From Cristatella mucedo (taxonomy: Eukaryota; Bryozoa; Phylactolaemata; Cristatellidae), in assembly GCA_009760855.2 (NCBI GenBank), contig WPIO01000007.1:9993501-10057500 (forward strand): 64,000 bases of DNA. Reading direction: 5' to 3'. Both the position numbers and the translations under genes were made by a program. The notes below the pieces were generated by a model. The model had not been told where the DNA came from. It was given only the letters and a program-made list of their open reading frames with translations, and ran no database searches. Shown piece by piece: positions 1 through 9,529 of this stretch (positions are counted from its first letter, which is position 1; each line of letters starts with the position of its first letter).

Positions 1-1406
1 AGAGAGTTCTACCAAACTGATGGAAATGAAACTGATAGTATTGCAAACAAATTAGTAACATTTACTGTTCCTGGAGAACAACAGCTTTGTTATGTGCTAT
101 CAGATGCTTACCTACAGCTTGAAGTTTTGTAGTACTGTCCAAACAGCTGCTGGTGGTACTTTTCGCTGCGCCTGCTAGAACTCTTGCCGCTGCGTTTGTT
201 AACAATGCAGGTGCATGGACGTTCAGCTTAATGAGGGTTAGACTTGGTGAAAAAGAAATAGAAAGTCTTTCACTTCGACAAGGACCTGGAACAGTCTCAA
301 CTCTTATGGGATTACTTACTTATCCCAATCACAATAACAGAACAGAAGGACCTACAACTAGATGGAAAAAGGATGAAGCTGCAACTGGGTTTGACGACAT
401 GTGGAGTGCTAACAACACTTACTCAAGTCCTCCTGCTTCTACAGCTACTAATAATAATATTGGTTTCCTATACAGAAGAGAACTTTCATATTCCTTGACT
501 GATAATCAAGGTACGTTCAGTGTTTCACTTCCACTTTCAAGATTATCTGGATTTTGTGAGGATATAAACAAAATTCATTATAACATTCCATTTACACTTG
601 AAATGACAAGAGTTGGTGGAAGTGACTTTAAGGCTATTATGACTGGTGTGTCAGGAGCAGCTTCTAATGCTAATACAATTACAACTAGAACCATAGCACC
701 AGTTGCTAATGATGAACTTTGGAATGCATTCAGAATTAACATGTCTAAAATTAGATTGATGGTTCCTTGCATTACTCCTAAAGAAAGTATTCAAAGAGCA
801 TTTGCAGATGTATCAAGTGAAAGAGCAAGGAAAAACAGACTTAATTACAGAGTCAGACGTTATGAAAATATGACACTAAACAATTTCAACCAAGATCTAA
901 AATATACTAGAACTCTATCCGTACGAAATGCTATTGATAAAGTTAGATGGTTGATTGTTGCCGCACAAAATTATAATTAATACAATGACTACACTGGAAA
1001 TGTTTGCACATATAACCATTGTGATATCAAAAATATAACTGTACTTGCTAATGGTTCAAAACAATATCCTGCTATTGCTAGAAGTAGTTATCCTAAAGAT
1101 GGTAAGTGCTCAACTGAGTATCTAGATTTCCCTGAGTTTAGAAAACCATATCTCGGACTAAATGAAATTACAGAACCAGTTGGTATTAATTTTCCTGAAT
1201 GGTTATCACTTTATCCAATTCGTGTAGTTGATCTGCAATATAATGATGAGCCTCTAAGAATTATTTCCAAACTTGATGTGACTATTGAGTTCAATAGTCA
1301 AATACCTGTAGCTAACCCTGCTACAACCATTGTTGTTCATTACTTAACTATCTTTGAGAACACTGCTGAACTAACTTCTAATGGTAATGGTTCACCATCT
1401 ACTTGA
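1..1406 (+). pseudogene. Capsid-like structural protein of a Polinton/virus-like element (broken)
   Basis: The longest intact stretch is 153-980. The same reading runs in frame 1 before it (stop TAG at 130-132) and continues in the same frame after the TAA at 978-980 down to the TGA at 1404-1406, so one protein of about 460 residues is split by a frameshift near 115-160 and one nonsense codon. The left end is outside the window. Segments such as VSLPLSRLSGFCEDINKI, and a later part with KIRLMVP, resemble a family of uncharacterised capsid-like proteins seen in virus-like loci of insects and cnidarians. Capsid function is inferred from that resemblance and from the neighbouring integrase, nuclease and fibre-like genes. 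AT-rich composition differs sharply from the receptor region. It could instead be another structural protein of the element. Confidence 0.6.
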
Positions 1407-1466
1407 AGTAAAGGAACATTGTTTATGATGAACTGAAATTAAAAAAAATTTAAAGCAGAAATAATA

Positions 1467-2155
1467 ATGGAAAAATCTGATTTTATACAAGGTTCAGATG
1501 ATTGAAAAAAATCAATGTCTTTGAATATCGGTGGTTCAGAAGTTTATTCAGTGCTTTGAAATTACTTAGTATTTGGAGATCAAACAGAAGTAGACATAGA
1601 ATGAAATAATTGCTAACAGAAAACTAAAAAATACATTGCTAATAATTCTAGTATGAAATTTCCACCAATGTTATTTGGTAAAGTATTTGAACCTATTGCT
1701 GCTAAGTTTTTAGAAATGTAATTTAATGTAAAGCTTGATAATGCAAATTATTGTTTTAATAGGAATGGTGTATACAGATATTCCCTAATGGAATAATGGA
1801 AGGAAATACTTTAGTAGAAATAAAATGTTTATGGAGTAGAAATAGTATTGACAATTTTATACAGAAGCAATATCATGCCAAATGCTTACTTGGTTTGCAA
1901 GTGTTAAAACTAAGTGAGTTTTATTACTTTGAGTTTGAGATTTGTGTTCCTGGATTGAACTGTGAAGAACCACCGCTAGATAATGTAGCTGCAGGTAATG
2001 TTAGAATACCAAGTGAAGATGAATTAGATATGCCAGTTAGAACTCCAATTTTTATGCTACTGCCTAAAGATGAGAAGTACTTTGATTATAAGTTTGATAT
2101 TATAAGCAAATATGGTAGATTTAACAATAAAAAAAAGAAAAAGGCTGTGATATAA
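1467..2155 (+). pseudogene. YqaJ/lambda-exonuclease-like nuclease (broken)
   Basis: An ATG at 1467 opens a frame interrupted by TGA at 1503, 1557 and 1602 and by TAA at 1614 and 1719. A frameshift near 1780-1796 moves into the intact frame 1796-2155. Visible family features are GKVFEPIA around 1680, matching the (F)GxxxEPxA motif, and LVEIKCLW near 1815, matching the ExK half of the PD-(D/E)xK active site, followed by a Y..Q-like helix. Family members are 5'-3' exonucleases used in viral recombination and replication. The copy is clearly dead. It lies downstream of the capsid-like gene in the same orientation, consistent with one mobile or viral unit. The nuclease assignment rests on motifs only. 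Confidence 0.6.
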
Positions 2156-2309
2156 AATAGTATATAAGAAGATGTTTGATACAGATAGTAGAAGATGATA
2201 GTGGTAGATTTGCTAGAATAGTGCCTATTGTTAAATAAGTACTAGATCGATCGAAAGTTTTAATTAATAATTATATAGATGAGTCGAAGGCATAATTGCA
2301 ATGACTAAG

Positions 2310-3100
2310 TAACCAGAATAAATGGTTTCATATTATATGACCTTGATGCAAATAAAAATAGAATTATTAATATGGCAGAACCTGTGAATGATGGTGATGC
2401 TGTAACAAAAGCATATGCTGATTCAAATTTTATTGTAAATGGAGGTACTTCTATTAATATTCAGAACAAACCTAAAACAAATCTTGCTCCTGGAGTAAAT
2501 CCAAAAGATGCTGTTAATGTTAGTCAGTTATCAAATTATGTTAATAAAACTGGTGATATAATGACTGGTGATCTAAATATGAATGAATTTGCTATTACTT
2601 CTACCTATTGGAATTCTAGTACTACCACTCCAACAGTTCTTCCTGATGATTTTTACGTTACTTATGGTGGATTAAAATTAGATGTATTATTAAAAAACTC
2701 TCCTGCAACTAAAACTTAAATACGAATAATAATTCTATAATAAATGTTGCAGATTCTGTTAATCCTTCGGATGCAGCTTATAAATCTTAGGTTGATAAAA
2801 CATGTAAAAAATAGAAGTAATTACAGTGTCATTTAATCCTAGATCTATGAATTATGTTATTAATACTTCTCTTGCTTACTCTTGGCAAAATAAGAATGCT
2901 CCTCCACTAATAATACTAAGTGCAGTGGTTTTTGGTTCGTCTAACTGTGTTTTCCTAAGACCAAATACTGATACTGCTGTTGTATCTGGAGAAATACGTG
3001 CTACAAACACCTCGTCAACAGGAACAGATTTTAAATAGTATGCCTATTTCAATATATTACCAGTTGACTATTATTATGTTGACAACCTAGGAAACTTAAA
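2310..3100 (+). pseudogene. Fibre-like repeat protein (broken)
   Basis: Three partial frames (2310-2719, about 2720-2780, and 2826-3038) carry a recurring motif: NMAEPVNDGDAVTKAYAD, then a version with VNPKDAVNVSQL, then one with VNPSDAA, plus GDIMTGDLNMNE. This N-x-x-DAV...Y(V/A)D and MTGDLNM pattern is typical of phage and virus fibre or tail-collar stalk repeats, also found in Polinton-like elements of invertebrates. Stops and a frame change near 2719-2826 break it. The last part may be the C-terminal head domain. The role, receptor-binding fibre of the virus-like element, is inferred. A SINE lies just downstream at 3136. Confidence 0.55.
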
Positions 3101-3135
3101 GGTAAATCTATTGGTTAGTTGCATACGTATCTAGT

Positions 3136-3300
3136 GAGCCGTATTGGCACAATAGGTAAGTCGGTTGCTTTCACGACCTCGGTCCCGAGGTCGTGGGTTC
3201 AATTCTTGCGGTGGGCGATTCTTTATTGCCACTGCAAGCGGTAGTGATAGCCGTAAAGGCTCTTCTGTCGCTATTCAAAAAGAGGCTGTTTAATCAGCTA
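3136..3300 (+). mobile_element. SINE-1, copy A (tRNA-derived)
   Basis: Near-complete copy. A box A-like TGGCACAATAGG lies at 3145-3156 and a box B-like GGTTCAATTCT at 3196-3206. Between them is the near-perfect palindrome CACGACCTCGG-tc-CCGAGGTCGTG. The body has a GGGCGATTCTTTATTGCC segment and the 3' end reads AAAAAGAGGCTGTTTAATCAG followed by a T-rich run. It sits inside the virus-like element, so it inserted after that element integrated. Confidence 0.85.
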
Positions 3301-3745
3301 GGATTTTTTTTACCTGAGAATTATAAATGAAATAGTAAGACAATTCTTTCAATTTAGTTGCTTTTCTCTTACCTTTGACTAAAGGAAATAATTTTGCGAT
3401 ATGTAGTATTGATTCATGTTCTAAAACAATGATGAATACAAAATAACTCGGAACACCTTTTTTTAAATGTTTCCTTGCAAGGCAATACATTTTGTTGGTC
3501 TCTGTTTAGAGTATTTATTAGTTGCATAATAACAGTCTGCACAAATTATTATCTTATTATTTCTTTGAATACCATAATCAAATTCTGTTTGAGTACTATC
3601 TAAATCACAGATATCACATCGCATCTCATAGTTTAACTTTGGTCTTCGTTTAATCTTTTTAAAAATTGGATGACCTGACTCTAAGCATTCAAGTTCGCTA
3701 AATGACTTTGAACAAGTATTACAAAATATTTTTCATTTCTATAGA
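3301..3745 (-). pseudogene. Small cysteine-rich, zinc-binding-like protein of the virus-like element
   Basis: Reading right to left, a frame from about 3745 to 3478 holds three CxxC pairs (CNTC, CDIC, CADC) and a further lone C before the frame breaks. It then continues in another frame at 3290-3490 (ends ..VKKILAD, running into SINE-derived sequence). Spaced CxxC pairs suggest a zinc-ribbon or RING-like fold. No family is recognised. Its opposite orientation to the capsid and integrase genes matches the divergent layouts common in Polinton-like elements. No convincing start codon is visible. Confidence 0.45.
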
Positions 3746-4575
3746 ATTCCATTTTTAACTCTAAAAGAAAGAAAAAAAATGAGGGGAAATTCAATCCAGA
3801 TTCGGATATCAGCCAGATATTCAAAACCAGACCAAAAGTAATTCCAAAAGGTTTCTTTGATATAGTTGAACCAAATGAAAGTCACCAAGCAGACATTTTG
3901 TGTATGCCAAATGATTCTGGATACATATATACTTTGAGTGTTATTAATGTTGCTAGCAGATATAAAGATTCAAGACCACTTAAAACAAAGTCTTCTAAAG
4001 AAGTATCACAAGCTATAATAGATATTTATACAAAAGGTTCTTTGAAATGGCCAAAGAAGATAACAGTAGATCCTGGATCTGAGTTTAAAGGAGAGTTCAT
4101 AAAAGAAAAAAAATGATACACGGGTTATAGAAGCCACTAGTAAAAAGAGTGTTGCACTTGTTGAAAGAATGAACAGAACAGTAGCAGAAAGAGCCTTTAT
4201 TGCGCAGTATGAAAAGGAATTAGAAAGTATTAACAAATGAGATTACATTAGAAATAAAGATTGGATTTATAATTTACCAAAGATCATTGACTACCTATAC
4301 AATAACATTACAAGAACAATTGGTGAAGAACCTGCAAAGGCAATAAAAAAAGAAGCAGTTAAACTAAAGATACCAAAATATCATAGAAAAGTAGAACAGG
4401 AAAATGTATTAGATCTTGGAACAACTGTTAGATATTTACTAGAACCAGGTGAAGGAGAAGATGAAAAGAGAAGAGGAACTACTGATCCTACATGGAGTTT
4501 GACTAAACATACTATTCTTAGAATAATGGTATTGAAAGAACAACCACTCTGTTTTTGGGTAAATGATGTTAAGAG
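3745..4575 (+). pseudogene. Retroviral-type (Polinton/Maverick) integrase, broken
   Basis: The frame is open from 3745 to a stop just after 4113. A +1 shift within the A-run at about 4101-4113 brings in the frame from 4115 to about 4575, which has one in-frame TGA at 4238-4240. The DDE catalytic triad is visible: D in QADIL, D in TVDPGSEFKGEF, and E in ALVERMNRT, with roughly 35 residues between the second D and the E. This matches the rve core of retroviral and Polinton integrases. A C-terminal segment with GTTVRYLLEPGEGED follows, as in Polinton integrases. Integrases insert the element's DNA into the host chromosome. Disabled here. Its 3' end abuts an L2-like insertion. Confidence 0.75.
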
Positions 4576-4579
4576 AATA

Positions 4580-5690
4580 ATATTAATAATAATAATAATA
4601 ATGTACTTGATAAAGCGCCCTCAGAGAACTTAATCTTTTTCTAGGCGCTTTACATTTGCTGCAAAGGGAAATGCAATTGAATGGCGAGTAAAATCATGCT
4701 TGATAATCAAACAAAATGAATAACATGGTTAGGAGTGACATGCACAGGGTCAGCATGCAAATGTGGTTAGTGGCAGCATGCACAGTGTCAGCACGCATAA
4801 GCACGTGAAGGACGAATCACAGGGACCCACTAAAGGCTGTCCTAAATAGGTGTGTTTTTAAGTTCCTTTTAAATGTGGTTAGGTCAGGGCATGTTCTGAC
4901 GCAGGTCGGGAGGGAGTTCCAGGCTTTGGGAGCATACGAACTAAATGCACGGTCTCCAAAGGATTTAAGGTTTGCACGGGGTATTTGTAGATTGTTGGAT
5001 TCCAAAAAGCGGGTGGTACGATGCTTTGCCTGATGGAGGAGTATATCGGAGAAATAGTCTGGAGCCATAGAATGAAGGGACCTAAAAGTGAGCGACAAAA
5101 CCTTAAAGTCAACCCGTTGCTTGACTGGTAGCCAGTGCAGGTCGGCGAGAAGTGGAGTATTGTGGCAACTGCGTCGCTCACGACAGACAAGCCTGGCTGC
5201 AGGGTTTTGCTTCAGTTGCAATCGATTGATCGCACATGCTGGTAGGCCAGTAAGCAGTGAGTTGCAGAAGTCGAGACGGGATGTCACGAATGTATGGACC
5301 AACTTGGACGAGGTATCCTTATCTAAACAAGCCCGAATTTTAGCAATTCTATGTAGCTGAAAATAGGCAGATTTGACTGTGGAGCTGATATGGTCGTCTA
5401 ACGAGAGGTCGCTTTGGAATATGACACCTAGATTTCGAGCTGATTCAACTGGAGATATGCTGCCAGAGCCAATTTTGAGCGTCAGCCTTTCCAGTGTGTG
5501 AGGTTTCGATATACGAGTTCAGCTGGTCTGCCACGACCCGTTCCAGTGTCTTTGATAGGAATGGTAGAAGGGAGACTGGGCGGTAGTTGCTCAAGTTCTC
5601 TTGGTCTAGTGTTGCTTTCTTGAGAAGAGGCCTGACTGCAGCTTTTTTGAAAGGTGGAGAAGAACTACGAGTGATTAAACAGGAGTAGTT
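4580..5690 (-). mobile_element. CR1/L2-like LINE, internally deleted
   Basis: On the minus strand the order is: an RT amino-terminal piece (about 5690-5520, with [18 protein letters not shown]), then a jump to the RT carboxy-terminal region (about 5500-4817; LDFCNSLLTGLP, LLADLHWLPV, FGDRAFSSYAPKAWNSLP), then a 3' UTR ending in AAAGCGCCTAG..GGGCGCTTTATCAAGTAC and an (ATT)n run at 4577-4600. The polymerase core carrying the catalytic aspartates is missing, so the copy is dead. It splits the virus-like element between the integrase and the membrane protein. Family call is based on the RT motifs and the characteristic post-RT segment. Confidence 0.85.
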
Positions 5691-5998
5691 TCTCTTTTAA
5701 AACGTTCTGCTATATTATCTTCAAACTCTTCTTTTGTAATTACTTCATCAGATAAAGCATCTGTTACCTTGGAAATAAATTTTGTGTTAGAATTAAGTGT
5801 AAATCTTTTTCTTTTATCTATTTAAACTAGAAGACCATCAATTGCTACTAGCATTGCAGTTAGTGCTGAAAAGAAGGAAACTACATGAGTAATATCTGGA
5901 AAAAATTGGATATAAGTAGTAAAAACTGTTACTCCTAAGGCTATAATTTTTTTGTAACTTTGATTGTATATCTCACTCTTGTTAGATTTGTTAGACAT
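5687..5998 (-). pseudogene. Small membrane protein of the virus-like element (broken)
   Basis: An ATG at 5998 opens MSNKSNKSEIYNQSYKK, followed by a long hydrophobic stretch (IIALGVTVFTTY, then VVSFFSALTAMLVAIDGLLV) and a stop at 5822-5824. The same frame then continues to 5687 with a charged tail ending ISKVTDALSDEVITKEEF. Small proteins with one or two membrane segments and this kind of ISKALxDxxIxxEEF tail occur in Polinton-like and related elements. Function is unknown. It lies beyond the L2 insertion and shares the AT-rich composition of the left part. Confidence 0.5.
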
Positions 5999-6089
5999 GC
6001 TCTGACTTTGGCATCGTATTGAATGGTTTCATCTTATCTTTGTATAGCAAATTTTTTTCTTAAATCTGTCATTTATTATATAAATTAAA

Positions 6090-6437
6090 AAAGATTAACA
6101 GTAATATTGCTTGGAAAACCTTTTTGGCAATATGGATCTCTGAATGTTTTAACAGTACAATCATCAACAATACTAGGAGAATGGTCCTCATTAAAAAATT
6201 CTGGATGCCTAATCAAATTAGAATTTTTTAACTTTTGCTTCTCATCTTTACGAATTAAATCACTGTGTAGTTCGATTCCGTCATAGCCACTGACAAAAGG
6301 AGTGTGATGATCGCAAAACTTATAAAATACTTCTCTAATTCTGACTATATAAGAAGTCAGGCTCTTATGATAATGACTAGAAAGAAATTCACATTTTGTA
6401 CTCCTAGTACATTTAATAAATAATTTCCTTTAAATCA
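6090..6437 (-). pseudogene. Unrecognised AT-rich reading frame, right end of the virus-like element
   Basis: An open frame of about 115 codons without an ATG, bounded upstream by TAA near 6437 and ending in a stop near 6090. It includes TRSTKCEFLSSHYHKSL and HHTPFVSGYDGIEL. No family is recognised. AT-rich composition, orientation and position next to the membrane-protein frame place it in the same integrated element. Lack of a start codon suggests a 5'-truncated gene. Composition returns to normal right of about 6440, so the element probably ends near there. Confidence 0.4.
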
Positions 6438-6488
6438 GATTTCATTATGCTGGGCTACAGCAGGATAAAAGTGTATCCCATAGAGTAG

Positions 6489-6598
6489 TTATGTTTTGAA
6501 AGTTATGGGGTTGGAGGTATGAGGTGAAGAGAGTCAATCTCGCTTCGCTCGATTGAGGCTCGAGCCTCAGCCTGCCGCCACATAACGATCAAAACATA
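6489..6598. repeat. Short foldback element (about 110 bp)
   Basis: The left arm, TTATGTTTTGAAAGTTATGGGG at 6489-6510, matches the reverse complement of 6578-6598 (CCACATAACGATCAAAACATA) over about 20 bases with few mismatches. The interior has a smaller palindrome, GAGGCTCGAGCCTC, at about 6555-6568. It lies just right of the virus-like element. It could be a tiny MITE or a remnant of that element's terminus. Confidence 0.5.
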
Positions 6599-6635
6599 TC
6601 TACTTTATTTGTCTTGCTATTATTTCTGCCCATTA

Positions 6636-7530
6636 GTGGCGCAGCGGTACCTCGGCTTAGAAGTGTCTCGACATACGAGTGTTTCGAGATACGAGCTGTC
6701 TCTCGGCCGATTTTTGCTTTGAGTTGTGAGCTAAAGTTTGGGTTACAAGTCAGCTTCAGATACTTCACCGCTAGTTGCCACAGCGAACGCCACACTGTGT
6801 GCGGTTACTTAGGCCAATAAGGGTAAGGCAGCGAACGACGTTCCGTTGCATGACGCTGCCCTACGACCCGGGCGCGACGACAAGCGCGGGCCTGTTGGTT
6901 CGCTCTCAGACAGACTCGAGCTAGCCATCGTGATGCTTGGACGCACAAGATCGCCGGGCTCTGGCGTTAAATCCGACTACGGCAGGAACAGCTAAGTACG
7001 TACTGTATTCTATTAAGGCTATGTCGTCGTGTGAGACGGCAGGAACAGCTAAGTACGTACTGTACTCTATTTAGGCAATGTCATCGAGTGAGAGTCCATC
7101 GCATAACCGATAACAATCGGTGCGTCCTCGTAAAGGCCCAGTCAATAAAATGAAAGCGAGGCAAAGCCCGGCGAAAAGGGCAAAAATTGGTGAATAAGAC
7201 TCAGGTAGTCATTTCAGCTATTTTCCTCTGATACTAATAGCATCTTCAAGTCGTCTGATTTCCAAATTACTCCTGTACATTAGGTTAATAAAACCCCGTT
7301 TATTGCAAAACGTTCTATTGTATTGTTTTCGAAACAACATTCGTTATTCATAAGTATATGCTTTAATTCAACAATGTGCGACAAAAAATTGAAGTGTATC
7401 CGGAACGGATTAATGGCATTTGAATTCATTTCAGTAGGGAAAATTAATTTGACACACGAGTAATTTGAGTTACGAGCTCCGACACGGAACGAATTAAACT
7501 CGTCAGCTAAAGTTAGCCGAGGTACCGCAC
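6636..7530. mobile_element. pogo/Tigger-like non-autonomous DNA transposon
   Basis: The terminal inverted repeats share GCGGTACCTCGGCT (6644-6657 and the reverse complement at 7515-7528). Both ends continue with CGA/TACGAG-rich subterminal sequence such as CGACATACGAG and the complement of ACGAGTAATTTGAGTTACGAG, as in pogo/Tigger-type elements. A TA dinucleotide flanks each end (6634-6635 and 7531-7532), matching the TA target site of Tc1/mariner-pogo elements. No transposase frame is present in the roughly 895 bp. Confidence 0.65.
6979..7092. repeat. 57-bp tandem duplication
   Basis: Two adjacent 57-bp units (6979-7035 and 7036-7092), each starting ACGGCAGGAACAGCTAAGT and ending in GAG, differ at only a handful of bases. 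They lie inside the pogo-like element. Confidence 0.85.
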
Positions 7531-7545
7531 TATTTCCGTACGCCT

Positions 7546-9529
7546 CTAGAAACCGGCCCAGAAGCTATGCACAGACGATGAAAAGTCCGGGTTGCCATGG
7601 CTCCCATAAGCCTGTCGCCTGTCTCTGCATACCGATCCGGATGCTATATACTACCGCCTGCTGCACGTAGCCTCTAGAGCTTCTTTACTTGAAGCCTAAT
7701 ATCGCCCACCTGAGTGGAAAGATACCAGCCTGGCTTCCGGGAGTCGAAGGGGTGTGTGCGTAACTGCACGTCACGTTGAAGTCGGCTTCCGGGTCAGGGA
7801 CTAAAATTCCCTCGCTCTATTCTTGAGAGTCGGAATAATTCACATCTAATTCCGGTGAGTGCATTCAGGTGGTTCCGCATAAGCACTTGCATACGGACTA
7901 AAGAAACTAATTCCATTGACAGTAATTTTACAAAACGGATCACGTTGGTCTATCGGGCCAGTTATTTATGTAACCGAGTTCAAGGGGTCAAAGGCTAGTT
8001 CCCGCCAAACACCGCCATACTCCGGCCTCGCTGCCGCTCGCCATGCCGCCGAGCTAGGGTAAGACGAGCGGCAGTCAGGTTACACCTCTTTATAATAGCG
8101 CATGCGCCAGCAACAACAGGGGAACTAAACAAGTCTACAGGGAGGGTCCTAAACAAAGTGCACTATAGGGGCGCAAGACAACGCAGCAAGCGCAAACGAA
8201 CGTGTTAGTTGGTCAGTCGGCTTCCGGAGTCCTGTCGTTGTAGCGACTCCGAATCCAACAGTACGAGCGTACGCCGTCCAAAATCCGGCTGGCTGAGTAA
8301 CTGCTTGGCTAGTCCGAGTCGACAACTAACGCAGTCGAGAGCTTCCATCGAAAGACGCCAACGCACGGGGGGGTCACGAACACGCTACACGGGGAACGCG
8401 GAATATGCAAGTCTCAACAACGAGCGTGCTATCCAGCTCCGCTCGGGCCTTAGGTAATCGTTCCCTTGCGTGCGTGGCAGCATCGCCGGAGCACGCCTGC
8501 ACGAATCCAGGTGCATAACTCGGGGAGACCGGGAGCCTCCAACACCACGACTTACTCGGCCAACTTCTCTTACCCAAGAGCCCCGGTGACCTCTCGTCAC
8601 CACACATCCGGCCATGCCGTAGGTCCGACCCCGGCCCTAGCCGATGACCCTCATTACAGCCGTCTGGTCCCAGCCAACCGAACCTAGCCTGGGTACATTT
8701 ATATATTTGCCTTTATTGTAAGACGTGTGAGGTTAAAATCCCGAGACTTGCACGATCGATCCCTCTTAATGCGATGGAAAGTACGGTGAAACCAACGCTA
8801 TCGTATGCGCTACGCAAGCAATCTGCTGGCACAACATGTGCTATTCTACGTGACAAATTCCCTTTACTATTAGAGAATAATGCACTTCGTTCTAATGACC
8901 GGAGCAGGAAGTAATTTGCCTTACCAGAGAGCGCTTTCGGAAAATTCACACCATGACGCCAAAGATAAGTACTGTTAGAAACGGAGTGTAGCGGCTTCCA
9001 TGTCCGTACAGAAATAGGCCGCAAATACCGCACTCACCGTAGTGCTAGTCCCAGCCGACGTGCGACGAATACCGGCAAAGCGCAGCGACATGGCTTGTGA
9101 ATTGCAAGTGCGGCATCAATGCACCCAGGTATTCCAACAGTAATATAGCATGGCAGCAGCATAGAGTGCATAGCATGCAACATAGCAACATACACCTTGG
9201 CACAGAAAGTCCCTATCCATAGCGTTTAGAAGTCTATTCGACAGTGATGGAGAATTACAAGTACTTAACAGAGGCTAGAGACGTGCAGCAACTCTCGTAA
9301 GGCTAAAAGCCAAAGGCCCAAATCAGCTCAAATGCTTAAGACAATTCCTAAAGTACAACTGACTGCCAATTGCATGTGGCTTCAGCTTTTATATTGGCTT
9401 GGCTATAGATCATCTCATACTAGGTTCCTGGCTGTTATAATTCAGGAACCAAGAACGATGAATATCAGTCATAATAGAGATGATTTAGCACCCTGCTGGT
9501 TTAGCAGCAAATGGCTCGAAAACCTCGAA
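7546..9529. other. Intergenic, no feature recognised
   Basis: Mixed-composition sequence. Short open frames occur on both strands but none has a recognisable domain, codon pattern or splice context. No SINE, LINE or clear inverted repeat was seen. Confidence 0.5.
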
